A stretch of 64,000 bases of DNA from Narthecium ossifragum (taxonomy: Eukaryota; Streptophyta; Magnoliopsida; Dioscoreales; Nartheciaceae). Position 1 is the first letter of the stretch. The number at the start of each line of letters is the position of its first letter. The stretch covers positions 12,846,797 through 12,910,796 of the forward strand of contig OY986966.1 of the NCBI GenBank assembly GCA_963920575.1. Direction: 5' to 3'. The notes below the pieces were generated by a model. The model saw only the letters and a list, made by a program, of their open reading frames with translations, made no database searches and had not been told where the DNA came from. The translations under genes and the position numbers were made by a program. This document shows, one piece after another, positions 23,290 to 33,280 of the stretch.

Positions 23290-23610
23290 AGTTCTAATCT
23301 GTTTAGGTCTCTTGTATGATGCCCATAAAAAGGCCCCCTTACCTCAATGAGAATTCTATCAATCAAGAAATAATTAAAAGCCCCAAAGGTTTCAGCTATC
23401 TAGCTCGGTTCCCTTGATGAAGGGATCATTTTAGGGAGTTTTCTCTCAAGTCAACTACTTGCCAAGGCTCTTGGCGAAGGCTAAGAGCTCGAAAATTGTC
23501 TGCACCTTCGCCTACGATCCCTCTTCCTCCGAGTACTACTTCTTCCCCCTTCACCTTGGTTAGCCCTCGTGCTCTTCCTGTCTCTCTCTCTCTCTCTCTC
23601 CTCCAGCCCC
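23290..23610 (+). repeat. H LTR right part with (TC)10 tract
   Basis: After AGTTC the H LTR continues. It includes a CATAAAAAGG motif near 23325 and an AATAATTAAAAG stretch that could serve as a polyadenylation region. A (TC)10 microsatellite lies at 23581-23600. Another D LTR starts at 23611. No gene is seen. Confidence 0.5.
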
Positions 23611-24270
23611 TGATAAGTCACTAAATGGTCATGATTCAACCCCTTAACTTAGCTTTGTTATGCCTAGAGTAGTTTTATTTGATAGCTTGTTAGTTGATTT
23701 CAGGTTTAATCATGCTTTGAGAAGAAATGTAAGAAATTCGGCTAAAATGGCTAAATAAACTGCTTCGTCAACCATCAGTAATATATTCGCCAAATATTTT
23801 ACAAAGGTCGAAATATTCTGAAACTTGGAGATGTGGTAGAAGGCTCAGAGATGCACAACTTTCATGTTGGACACTTCGCGAGTTCCAGACAGATTAATAC
23901 CAATTTGGAAGACAATAAAGATATACAGCTGCTGGAAACTGCTTCGTCGATGCTCAGGAGCATATTCGCCAAATATTCCGCATAAGTCCGAATATTATAA
24001 ACTCTCCGGAATATGACAGAAGACTTCCAAATCTACATCTTTCATGTTGAACATATTTCCAAATTCCGGACGGGTTGAATCCAGTCGCGACCAGAAGAGG
24101 CTGTCAGAATTAAACTAGGAAATCCGAGTTGCACTAGAGGTCCAACTCAACTTAGCCATAACCCCAATTCCGGGATTTAGGGTTTTTATTATAAAACGGG
24201 GTTATTGCAGCCAAATTTCTCATCTTTTTGACAATCTTTGGAGGAGGAAGAAGAAGACGGAGAGGATGTG
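23611..24270 (+). repeat. D LTR copy 3, truncated at 24270
   Basis: It starts TGATAAGTCACTAA and follows the 61258 copy up to GATGTGGATGGTGACA, then switches abruptly into the minus-strand integrase of element F. The missing half is not found nearby, so this looks like a deletion or recombination joint. Confidence 0.8.
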
Positions 24271-24990
24271 GATGGTGACACTGGGGAACGACACGGCCTA
24301 CCGTATAACGCCTCGAAAGGTGCTACTCCAAGACTGGACTGGTAGCTGTTGTTGTAGGCGAACTCCACCAAGGGAACGTGCCCCTCCCAGCTGCCTCGTG
24401 CGTCGAGGACACAAGCTCTGAGCATGTCCTCCAAGACCTTGATCGTCCGCTCTGACTGCCCGTCTGTCTGCGGATGGAACGCTGTACTGAAAGTCAGGAG
24501 TGTGCCAACTGCCTCCTGAAAGTCTCGCCAAAACCTGCTGGTGAACCTGGGGTCACGGTCTGACACGATAGAAACCGAAACTCCATGTAGTCTGACCACC
24601 TCTCTGACGTACAAGCTACCCAACCAGTCCGTCGAGTCTGTCACCCGCATAGGCAGGAAGTGCGCCGATTTGGTCAATCGATCAACGATGACCCAAATCG
24701 CGTCATTCCCCCTAGGGGATCTCGGTAGCCCGGTCACGAAGTCCATCACGATGTGCTCCCACTTCCACTCAGCTAGTGGAAGCGGCTGAAGTAAACCCAG
24801 AGTCCGCTGATGCTCTGCCTTGACCTTCTGACATGTAAGGCAGCGCGATACGAACTCCGTCACTGCCCTCTTCATCCCGCACCACCAGAACTGTCGCTGA
24901 AGATCCTGGTACATCTTAGTGCCGCCGGGATGAACGGCAAAACGAGAGTGGTGGAACTCTCGTAGGACGTCGTCTCTGAACTGCTACTCT
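24271..24990 (-). pseudogene. F integrase, 3'-truncated
   Basis: The frame on the minus strand from 24914 carries FWWCGMKR and CLTCQKVKAEHQ (zinc-binding C-C), WEHIVMDFVTGLP (first catalytic Asp), [16 protein letters not shown] (second Asp) and [19 protein letters not shown] (Glu). It reaches LYGRPCRSPV and is cut at 24271 by the D LTR joint; the C-terminal domain and chromodomain-like tail are absent. Upstream (24915-24990) is out of frame. Confidence 0.85.
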
Positions 24991-25403
24991 GCCTCTGAAC
25001 CGTAGCCCTCCGTCTGACGATACTGTCTAGCCCCCGTCTGCGCCCTCCGTGCCCGTTGCTGTGTGTAACTCCTCGAGCTCTGGGTCACTGTGTTGTGCCT
25101 CTAGCACTCTGGCTAGAACTGTTGGCATACTCTGCACCGCATAAAGGAAGCTGCTGGATCCCCGATCCTCAAAGTCGTAGTCCTCCAGTTGCTCCATCCA
25201 GCGTCGCTGCCTCAGGTTGAGGTCACGTTGGGTGAAAACGTGCCTCAAACTCTTATGGTCCGAGAAGACTGAGAACTTCTCGCCATAGAGATAATGTCGC
25301 CAGGTCTTCAGGCCGAAAACCACCGTTGCTAGCTCCAAGTCGTGAGTCGGGTAGTTCCTCTCATGGTTCTTTAGCTGACGAGAACCAAAGGAAACTACGT
25401 GGC
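24991..25403 (-). pseudogene. F RNase H, distal part
   Basis: It resumes after element G with [21 protein letters not shown] (first residues at 25398), [20 protein letters not shown] and [13 protein letters not shown], the C-terminal half of a gypsy RNase H. It then drifts into a degenerate linker to the integrase. The 5 bp GTGGC at 25399-25403 is the duplicated target of G. Confidence 0.82.
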
Positions 25404-25888
25404 TGGCGCAGGGTAAAACGTAAAAGATGGACCTCTCTTTGGGAGAGACAACCAAACTCTTTATGGGAGAGATAACCAGATTTCTATAGAGGAAGAAACC
25501 AAAAATCCTATTTTCTTATTCATCCAAAACTAACTCTTTACAAACCCTAGGCCTCCTTTTATAGGTTTAAGGAAAGACCAACTCAACTAAAACATGGACT
25601 CAAACCCTAATCCAAGTATTAACCCAGAATTCAATAATAAAAAGAAACCTACTCAAAGTAGGAATTTGCCAAAAATAGAAACCGATAAAACTGCCAAAAA
25701 AGGAAAGTTTTCACTAAAACTGAGATTTAGACCAACAGAAAAAGGAATTTGACGATTTAATGAGTAGTCATGGAGAGATCAAAGATCTCCAGTGATAAAT
25801 GATGGGCTCGTCGACCCGGTCGTTTCGACTGGTCGCACGCCCCGATCGGACACCCGGATCAGGGTCGCCCGGGTTTTGTCCTGCATCA
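25404..25888 (-). repeat. 3' LTR of element G
   Basis: On the plus strand it reads TGGCGCAGGG...CCTGCATCA, so in element sense it is TGATGCAGGA...CCCTGCGCCA. It differs from the 5' copy mainly by a ~25-bp deletion near 25858 (versus 28100-28124). The last 40 codons and stop of the G open frame lie inside it. Confidence 0.9.
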
Positions 25889-27600
25889 TCCTCCCCTGGT
25901 TGGAAAGGACTCGTCCTCGAGTCTGGATCGCAATGAACTTGGGAGGGACGCCGGACTCGGTAGGCCTTCTCCAGAGATTGTGACCGTAACAACATAGTCA
26001 GAATTTGGCCTGCCTTGGGCCGCAGCTCCTCCCGTCTCGGCGCAAGGGTCACTCGCTTCTCGTTGATCCGCAAAGTATAGGTGTTCTTCCGACCGTCGTA
26101 GACGACAGAATGGTCATATTGCCAGGGCTGGCCCCGTAAGAGGTGGCAAGCGTCCATGGTCACCACATCACACCATACGCTATCCTGATAGGTGGAACCA
26201 ATGGAAAAGGAAACCAGGCAGCATTTATCGACTTTTACCTCGCTGCCCCGCTTGAGCCACGATAATCTGTACGGAACTGAATGGACCTCCGTGGGCAGTT
26301 GCAGCTTGGTCACCGCTTCATCCGCTATGACGTTCTCATAGCTTCCACTGTCCACGATCAGCTTACAGACCCGCCCACCGATGGTGCACATTGTTTGGAA
26401 TAGTTTGGTCCGCATCCAGTTGTCATCGTCCTCCTCCTTGGGCGACAGGAAGCTCTTTCGCACAACCAGGGTCGCAGGGCCGTCGCCGTACAGCATCTCC
26501 CCTTCATCGCCATAGTCATCTAAAACTGGCTCTGACTGGTCCGCACACTCCTCCGCTTGTTCCTCAATGAGCAGAGCCTTTCCTGGTCGGCTGGCAGGTA
26601 GGCTACTGTCCGAAGCCCGGTGGCCCACTTCTCCACAACGGAAACACCTGAAGGTGGATCCTGAGGCCGGATTTGGGGGAACGGACCGGGGATCCGGTGG
26701 CTTCGCTGGTGGGGTCGGGTTCAGCGGTGCTGGAGGTGGTTGTGGCGTCCGTTCCATGGCAGGTGCACGCGCTTGCTGTCTCTCCGCTGTCAACGCCCGC
26801 TGATAGGCCTCGGACACCGTCCACAACGTGTGAAGGCTCAGCGCGTCCTGGAGATATAGTCGCAGCCCTCCGAGGTATCTAGCGACCGTCTGCTCCTCTG
26901 TCTCCGACAGGTCGTTCCTGGCAAGCAACTGATAGAATTCTTCAGTATATTCTTCGATAGATCGCGTACCTTGGCGAAGCATATGTAGCTTCTGGAAGAG
27001 AGACTGGGTGTAGCCGAAAGGAAGGAAGTGCTCCTTCAACTTCTTCTTCATCTTCTCCCAGTTCCGGATCTTGCCCTTCTGTTGCTTCTCGCGAACTCTC
27101 TTCAGTTGTTCCCACCACGCTGAAGCTCGTCCCTTCAACTTGATAGACACCAACTTCACCTTGATGTCGTCGGGAACCTCCCGAAACTCGAAAATTCGCT
27201 CCACTTGATGAAGCCAGTCCATGAAGATCTCGGCATGCAACCCTCCCGTGAACTCAGGTATGTCTACCTTGAATCCGTAATCCATGACATGATCCCGCTG
27301 GTCATGGCGTCGAAAGGGGGGTGGGTAGGTGTACATGTTCTGAAAGGAGGACTCATCTGAAGACAACTCCTCTTCCTCTTCCAACGAGGGTGTGCTATCT
27401 CGATTCTGATGTTGTAACTGGAGTTGGAGGGCGGCCACCTGTCGTTGAAGATCAACGACGGTTTCCTGCAACACCCCTTGTTCCCGTGGGGGAGGCCCCT
27501 CGTCGACAGGAGGACGGCCACGCCTTCTGGGCGGCGGCGGCGGCGGTGGAGATACACTAGGCGGCCGTCGAGCACGGTTAGCTCTGGTTCGATGCGGCAT
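25768..27600 (-). CDS. Intact Gag-protease of non-autonomous element G (610 aa)
   Basis: Starts at ATG 27600, 27 bp after the primer site, and is open to 25768. In order: basic/proline-rich N-terminus (1-40), a likely coiled coil (about 45-68), the Gag capsid domain (about 115-255, with the WWEQLK and FQKLHMLRQGTRSIEEYTEEF blocks), a zinc knuckle at C319-C322-H327 whose fourth ligand is Ser332 instead of Cys, an acidic linker, and a retropepsin with the VDSGS active site (Asp417). WCDVVTMDACHLLRGQPWQYD (about 490-510) is typical of plant chromovirus proteases. The C-terminus runs into the LTR. Expected role: particle formation and self-cleavage, with RT and integrase from a relative. Confidence 0.88.
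   Translation of the reverse strand: MPHRTRANRARRPPSVSPPPPPPPRRRGRPPVDEGPPPREQGVLQETVVDLQRQVAALQLQLQHQNRDSTPSLEEEEELSSDESSFQNMYTYPPPFRRHDQRDHVMDYGFKVDIPEFTGGLHAEIFMDWLHQVERIFEFREVPDDIKVKLVSIKLKGRASAWWEQLKRVREKQQKGKIRNWEKMKKKLKEHFLPFGYTQSLFQKLHMLRQGTRSIEEYTEEFYQLLARNDLSETEEQTVARYLGGLRLYLQDALSLHTLWTVSEAYQRALTAERQQARAPAMERTPQPPPAPLNPTPPAKPPDPRSVPPNPASGSTFRCFRCGEVGHRASDSSLPASRPGKALLIEEQAEECADQSEPVLDDYGDEGEMLYGDGPATLVVRKSFLSPKEEDDDNWMRTKLFQTMCTIGGRVCKLIVDSGSYENVIADEAVTKLQLPTEVHSVPYRLSWLKRGSEVKVDKCCLVSFSIGSTYQDSVWCDVVTMDACHLLRGQPWQYDHSVVYDGRKNTYTLRINEKRVTLAPRREELRPKAGQILTMLLRSQSLEKAYRVRRPSQVHCDPDSRTSPFQPGEDDAGQNPGDPDPGVRSGRATSRNDRVDEPIIYHWRSLISP
25889..25899 (-). other. Polypurine tract of element G
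   Basis: CCAGGGGAGGA on the minus strand directly precedes the 3' LTR start TGATGCAGG. It lies inside the coding frame. Confidence 0.75.
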
Positions 27601-27626
27601 GGCTCCTCTTCCCAGGAACTCGTATA

Positions 27627-27639
27627 GCTCTTGATACCA
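27627..27639 (-). other. Primer binding site of element G (initiator tRNA-Met type)
   Basis: TGGTATCAAGAGC on the minus strand, three bases after the LTR end. It differs from the usual TGGTATCAGAGC by one extra A. Confidence 0.85.
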
Positions 27640-27642
27640 CTC

Positions 27643-28152
27643 TGGCGCAGGGTAAAACGTGGAAGATGGACCTCTCTATGGGAGAGACAACCAAACTCTC
27701 TATGGGAGAGATAACCAGATTTCTATAGAGGAAGAAACCAAAAATCCTATTTTCTTATTCATCCAAAACTAACTCTTTACAAACCCTAGGCCTCCTTTTA
27801 TAGGTTTAAGGAAAGACCAACTCAACTAAAACATGGACTCAAACCCTAATCCAAGTATTAACCCGGAATTCAATAATAAAAAGAAACCCTACTCAAACTA
27901 GGAATTTGCCAAAAATAGAAACCGATAAAACTGCCAAAAAAGGAAAGTTTTCACTAAAACTGAAATTTAGACCAACAGAAAAAGGAATTTGATGATTTAA
28001 TGAGCAGTCATGGAAAGATCAAAGATCTCCAGTGATAAATGATAGGCTCGTTGACCCGGTCGTTTCGACTGGTCGCACGCCCCGATCGGACACCCGGATC
28101 AAAAGTTATGCCCGTCCGACGGTCGGGGTCGCCCGGGTTTTGTCCTGCATCA
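27643..28152 (-). repeat. 5' LTR of element G
   Basis: 510 bp with the same ends as 25404-25888. It contains the 'cttttataggttta' stretch near 27795-27808, which on the minus strand gives a TATAAAAG box. Just outside it, GTGGC (28153-28157) is the second copy of the target duplication. Confidence 0.9.
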
Positions 28153-29330
28153 GTGGCCCTCCTACATGAGGACACACCCCAAACCCTCACCGCTGGCGTC
28201 GCAGTAGACACTGTAACCAACACCTCGCTCGGGGACGATCAGTACCGGCGCACTGGTCAACCTCGTCCTCAACTCCACGAAAGCTCGCTCACAAGCATCA
28301 TCCCACACGAACGGGATGGCCTTCTGTGTCAGTCTGGTCAACGGTCCGGCAACTTTGGAGAAGTCCCGCACGAACCGCCTGTAGTAACCCGCCAGGCCTA
28401 AGAAACTACGGACCTCAAACACTGTCCTCGATCTCTGCCACTGTACCACTGCCTCGACCTTGGGCGGGTCAACTGAGATCCCTGCTGGCGACACCACGTG
28501 TCCAAGGAATCCCACATGTACAAGCCAGAACTCGCACTTGGAAGCCTTGGCATAAAGCCGATGCTCCCGAAGTAGCTGCAACACTATAGCCAAGTCTCGC
28601 TCATGCTCCGCCTCTGACCGGGAGTAGATAAGGATGTCGTCGACGAACACCACCACGAACTCGTCTAGGAAAGGCCGGAAGATGCTCTGCATGAGATCCA
28701 TGAACGCTGCTGGTGCGTTCGTCAGCCCAAATGGCATCACCACGAACTCGTACAGGCCGTACCGAGTTCGAAAAGCCGTCTTCGGGATGTCGCAATCCCG
28801 AACCCTCAACTGGTGGTAGCCGGTGCGGAGGTCGATCTTCGAGAACACTGAAGATCCTCGCAACTGGTCAAACAGGTCGTCAATCCTCGGCATCGGATAC
28901 CGGTTCTTCACCGTCACCCTGTTGAGCCGCATGTAGTCTATGCAAAGTCGAAGGGTACCATCCTTCTTCTTCGCGAACAACACTGGCGCCCCCCAGGGAG
29001 ACATGCTAGGACGGATGAAACCACTACTAGTAAGCTCGTCTAGCTGGGTCCTCAACTCACTCTGCTCTGTTGGTGCCATCCTGAAAGCTGGGAGAGAGAT
29101 CGGTGTGGTACCCGGTACCAGGTCGATCTCAAAATCTACCTCTCTGGGCGATGAAAGCCCTAGCAACACCTCGGGAAACACGTCGGTGTAGTAGCACACG
29201 ATCCTGGGGAAACTGCTCTGCTGCACTCCTTCTGACCCAAACAGGGACAGGCTAGCCAGTAAGGCTGAAAGCTCGCTACACGCCTCCCCACACCACAAGC
29301 AAAGGAATCGGCTGAAAACCGATCCCCCAA
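28153..29330 (-). pseudogene. F reverse transcriptase and proximal RNase H
   Basis: A minus-strand frame carries [66 protein letters not shown], the FVDD active site in [12 protein letters not shown] (about 28640), [16 protein letters not shown] and the start of RNase H ([17 protein letters not shown]). A TAG follows CVLM where the relative at 43.3 kb has Gln. Element G then interrupts the RNase H. The upstream join to the protease is out of frame. Confidence 0.87.
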
Positions 29331-29339
29331 CAACACAAA

Positions 29340-29660
29340 CTATGTCCCGTCGGGTGTCCAACCGACCACCCTCCTGCGACCACAGTCGATGATAGCCCGG
29401 TATGCTGCTAACCAGTCCATACCGAGTATCACATCGAAGCCTGTCATGTCTAGCACCCGCAGGTCTAGACAGACACGGAGGCCTCCAACCTCCAAAGAAC
29501 AAGATCGGCAGACCTGGTCTACCCTGACTGTGCCGCCGATCGGTGAGTCTACAGACTGTGCCACCTCTAGCCAACTCGTCTCTAATCCTAGCGATGCCAC
29601 ACACATGCTAGCAATATAGGAATGAGACGCCCCAGAGTCTATCAGCACATCTACTAAAGA
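29340..29660 (-). pseudogene. F protease
   Basis: Minus-strand frame with [13 protein letters not shown] (catalytic Asp, about 29645-29610) and [15 protein letters not shown] (about 29470-29425), ending in a stop after WTPDGT at 29340. It belongs to the chromovirus polyprotein and is equivalent to the 41.8-42.1 kb part of the full element. Confidence 0.8.
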
Positions 29661-29699
29661 ACTAGAAGGCTGAAAGATACCTCTGAGGACGGTTGGCTC

Positions 29700-30292
29700 T
29701 GCCGCTGCCTGCTGGTACTGCTGCGGCTACTGGTATGGCTGGTAAAGCTGAACGATGTCCGGCTGCTCGCGCCCCGGAAGAGCAAACACAAGCCCCCACT
29801 TACCGCCTCCACTTCTGGAGCGGCCCGGTCCAGCCCCTGACCCGCGCCCACTACCGCTCCCCCGCGAAACGGACCAAGAGCGTGAACCGGGTGGCATACT
29901 GCTGCACGGAGCGAGTACCCTGCAGGAGGGACTGGTACTCGCGAGACAAGGCGTCACGCGTACTCTCCGTGAAGTACGCGTCCAAGAACAACGCCCTGAA
30001 CTCCTCCCACGTCGGCTCCTCTCCGCCACTGGTGTGCTGGGCAGTGCACCACCAGTCAAGGGCGTCACCATCGAGCTGGAACGCCACGAGGGTGACCCGG
30101 ATCCGGTCATCCCCGACGAAGAGAGCGTCAAGAACGCGTGTGACTCCTCGGAGCCAGCCGTCTGCCGTAGTCGGATCTCCAGTCTAGGCGGGTTCAGCCG
30201 CGGCCCGCCCGTTGACCGGAGCGAGTACCCCCTCCTCGACGAGAAGGGCCTCCTCCCGTGCGACCGAAGCCGTCGCTGATGATGGCTCAGTA
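29700..30292 (-). pseudogene. F gag remnant
   Basis: The capsid piece FQLDGDALDWW..W-EEFRALFLDAYF..QYATRFTLLVRFAG lies at about 30087-29851 on the minus strand. Upstream and downstream frames are shifted. The expected zinc knuckle between capsid and protease is not visible; only a Gly/Arg/Ser-rich linker remains. The N-terminus is cut off by the B LTR at 30293. Confidence 0.75.
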
Positions 30293-31756
30293 TGTCGCGC
30301 CCCGACCCGCGTAGGCCCAACCGGGACGGGCGACGCGAAGCGGAACCTAACCTATTGCGGAAAATTTTGGCGAGGTTTCCCTCTAATCGTAGTGGTTACC
30401 ATAACAAATCATAATCATCCTGTATTCACACAAATTACAAACTCAAAGACTAAACTGATATAATATTACAAGCCTCAAACAGGGAAATTATACATTTATC
30501 ACTCCCGTAGGAGACTATCTATAACAAAAAGGTACCAAGCTGGAAGATCGCCACCTCTCAAGCACCGCCAGACGCCGCCACGTCACCAAACACCGGCCCG
30601 GTAGGGGCGACCGAAGAAGAGCTAGCGCCAGCACCAGCAAAACGCAGCCCGGGTAGGAGTGAGCACTAAGCTCAGCAGGGACACTACACTACGACACTCA
30701 CAAGGGAGGGAACACAACAGTATCGTCCCCCAGGTCTATCCTAATTGTATACAAGGGTCCCATAACCCTACCGGGAGTCCGTGAACGCATGACACAGAAC
30801 ACTGCATACTCTCAACAGGACACAGAACACTGTTTGGCGGGCCAGGACACCGCTGGGCAGGCACTCCTCCTCCCAAGAGTTTAGGAACACCGGACTCCGG
30901 CTACACTTCGGATACAACCTTGGAGACGACACAACCTCTAAACCTCAAACAACATGTATTCAGGTTAAACTAACCCTATCATCGAAAACGACTGAATACT
31001 ACAAATCGAGACTTGGGCCAAGCTACCCACCACGGTCCTAGAGCTAGATCCGGGCTATCCGAAAACCCCGGATCGGCAACGCCCTACACAGATGCAACTA
31101 ATGCACAACACAATGCATGTATGAACATGCGCAGGATAAAACAAATAGACATGCAACAATATGTGATGATATACAATAACAAGGTCTGGGCACGGCACCC
31201 TGCCGGCCTGGGGTGGTGAACAGATAATAAGGTCTACGGACTGCTGCAGTGGTACCACCACCAACTGCCAGCAGTCCACCACAAAACCTGCACCGGGAAA
31301 CAACCCCGCAAACAACAGCTCACATGGATAACAGATAAAGCCCTCGGCGCACGCCGGCATGCAAGGCTAAGAAAAGCTATAGGGCTACCCGCCCGTTTAT
31401 TCTAAACACCCCGGGAGTCATCACCCCCCCCCCCCCCGGTTCACCATTGCCCCTACTATAGGGCTAACATGCTTAATCGTATATACAAGGTATAAAGCGA
31501 TAAGCAAAACCGACATACCAAGCCCCGCGGGCAAAAGCCATGAAAACCCTCTCTGCTACTGAAGGATCGATCCTTCCCAAAGAAAGGATCGATCTTTCAA
31601 GTAACAGTGAGCTTCCCTCACTGTCGAGACAAATAAGATCGATCCTTCCTCCCAGGAAGATCGATCTTTCTCGAGACAGAGGGCACCCTTCATGTCGCAC
31701 CAAGCAAGATCGATCCTTCTACCCAGGAAGATCGATCTTCTTCGTCGGGGATGACC
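30293..31756 (-). repeat. B LTR piece, minus (inverted arm 1)
   Basis: It starts TGTCGCGCCCCGACCCGCG on the plus strand and follows the solo B LTR (55744 on) for about 1.46 kb, including the GATCGATC cluster at 31556-31740, then breaks into Cassandra sequence. A 14-C homopolymer lies near 31425. It carries no primer site toward F, so it is an insertion in F's gag rather than F's own LTR. Confidence 0.8.
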
Positions 31757-31819
31757 GGATCCGGTCGGACCAGGAACCCGCGGGGACGGGGCCTAGTAGA
31801 GGGCCGGGGCGTTACAGTA

Positions 31820-31831
31820 TGGTATCAGAGC
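31820..31831 (+). other. Primer binding site of Cassandra
   Basis: TGGTATCAGAGC, the initiator tRNA-Met complement, three bases after the truncated 5' LTR. Confidence 0.92.
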
Positions 31832-31888
31832 CGGTTCCCACCCGAAAATTGTGTCAGCGACGACGCTGGGCCTCCAAGGGGGGTGGAT

Positions 31889-32256
31889 TGTGAGGCCCGC
31901 TGGGTCTACCGTGGGACAAGATGCCTGTGCCTGGAGGGCGGGGCTGAGTCGGGTAGCCGGGTAAGCAATCCCACAACGCCTGGGTATGGTCTGGGGTTCA
32001 ATATAAGTATATAGTAAGCCCTTAATAGACACAACGCGTTTTAAAGCCGTGCTGGCAGTTATCCGTCAGAAAACTCCATGGTTAAGCGTGCTCGACCTAG
32101 AGTAGTCACCCGATGGGTGACCTACTGGGAAGTTTTCCCAGATTTCTGCGGTGAGCCAAAAGCGGACAATATTGTGTCGGGTGGGGCCCTCGGGTGGATC
32201 CTGATCGGACCGGGAGCCCGCGGGGCCGGGGTCTAGTGGAGGGCCAGGGTGTTACA
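31889..32256 (+). repeat. 3' LTR of Cassandra
   Basis: TGTGAGGCCCGCTGG...GGGTGTTACA, 368 bp. Its final ~60 bp match 31757-31816. It contains the 5S-like insert at about 32040-32140. The sequence after 32256 is B LTR, so no target duplication can be tested because the 5' end is lost. Confidence 0.9.
32040..32140 (+). ncRNA. 5S rRNA-derived insert in the Cassandra LTR
   Basis: The block contains GGTTAAGCGTGCTC (A box, about 32080) and GATGGGTGACCTACTGGGAA (C box, about 32112), near-identical to the internal pol III promoter of plant 5S rRNA. The 5' half is more diverged and the terminal stem cannot form well, so this is a promoter-bearing derivative, not a functional ribosomal gene. Confidence 0.85.
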
Positions 32257-33280
32257 ATAGCAGTTTCTAGACCTTACTTACCTATTCACCACCCCGGGCC
32301 GGCAGGGTGTCGTGCCTAGACCTTGTTTGATATACAATCACATACTGTTGCATGCTTATCTGTATATTCCTGCGTGTGCTCATAACATGCATTGCCTTGT
32401 GCATTAGTTGCATCTGTGTTGGACGTTGGTGATGGGTTGATCGCCGATCCGGGGCTTTCGGGTAGTCCGGATCAATCTCTAGGACCGTCGCGGGTAGCTT
32501 GGTCCAGGATTCGATTTGTAGTATTCAGTCGTTTTTCGATGATAGGGTTGGATGACCTGAATACATGTGGTTTGATGTTTAGAGGTCGTGTCGGCCTCGA
32601 GCCGAGTGTTGAGGTGTAACCGGTGTCCGGTTCACTGTCTCTTTGGTAGAGGTTGTGCCTACTCAGCGGTGTTGGTTGCCCACCTAGCAGTGTTGGTTTC
32701 CTGCTAATGAGATGGCAGTGCCGATGTCCTGCCTCGCTGAGGGCGACCCAGCATGTGACCAGTTCGGCTGGGGACCATAACTGAGGCCTCCCTTCAAGGA
32801 CACACGGTGGGGTTATGGGACCCCTGTGTACACCCAGCCTTTGCTTGAGGGCGACACTGTTGTGTTCCCTCCCTTGTGAGTGTCGTAGTGTAGTGTCCCT
32901 ACTAAGCTTAGTGCTCACTCCTATCCGGGCTGCGTTTTGCAGGTGCTGGCGCTAGCTCTTCTTCGGTCGCCCCTACCGGGCTGGTGTTTGATGACGTGGC
33001 GGCGTCTGGCGGTGCTTGAGGTGCGGCAATTGTCGGTTATACCTTATGTTTAGTTAGCCTCCTATGGAAGAGAATCTGTATAACTTTTACCATGTTGAGG
33101 ATTTGTATATATTCAGCTTCAGTCTTTGAGGTTTGTAATTGTATGTTAATACAGGATGATTATGAATTGCTAGGGAGACCACTATGATTAGAGGGAAACC
33201 TCGCCAAAATTTCCGCAGTAGGTTAGGTTCCGGTTCACATTGCCCGGCCCGGTTGGGCCTACGCGGGTCGAGGCATGACA
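32257..33280 (+). repeat. B LTR piece, plus (inverted arm 2)
   Basis: The distal ~1.02 kb of a B LTR in plus orientation, ending GAGGCATGACA at 33280. It is the reverse complement, with substitutions, of 30293-31245, so the two B pieces form an inverted repeat around Cassandra. No reading frame is supported. Confidence 0.82.

Larger units (their letters stand above)
25404..28152 (-). mobile_element. Element G: complete gag-protease-only LTR retrotransposon
   Basis: 2749 bp: two LTRs (27643-28152 first, 25404-25888 last in element sense), an initiator-Met-type primer site, one long open frame, and a polypurine tract. GTGGC flanks it exactly (25399-25403, 28153-28157). No RT, RNase H or integrase is present, so it must borrow these in trans. 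The intact frame and near-identical LTRs suggest a comparatively recent insertion, into the RNase H of element F. Confidence 0.92.
24271..30292 (-). mobile_element. Element F: Tekay/Del-like chromovirus remnant, no LTRs left
   Basis: Minus-strand order gag (30292-29700), protease (29660-29340), RT (about 29300-28500), RNase H split by element G, then integrase to 24271. Motifs parallel the full plus-strand element at 38-47.6 kb. The 3' end after the integrase core is lost at the D junction and the 5' end is cut by a B LTR at 30293. No primer site or LTR belonging to F remains. Confidence 0.82.
31757..32256 (+). mobile_element. Cassandra-type TRIM retrotransposon, 5' LTR truncated
   Basis: The last ~60 bp of a 5' LTR (to TTACA at 31816), an initiator-Met primer site at 31820-31831, a ~57-bp internal region, a polypurine tract (31874-31888) and a 368-bp 3' LTR. 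The LTR carries a 5S rRNA-like insert, the defining trait of the Cassandra family of tiny non-coding retrotransposons. No coding capacity; it moves in trans. Confidence 0.88.

Noticed and set aside
23581..23600. (TC)10 tract as a promoter GAGA site
   Set aside because: It has no adjacent coding exon and ends at a D LTR; a plain microsatellite fits.
30293..30340. B LTR at 30293 as the 5' LTR of element F
   Set aside because: The bases after its end toward gag are not a primer binding site, so it is a separate insertion or fragment.
31425..31438. 14-C homopolymer as a G-quadruplex or functional element
   Set aside because: Other B LTR copies have only a short C run here; simple slippage or sequencing error is likelier.
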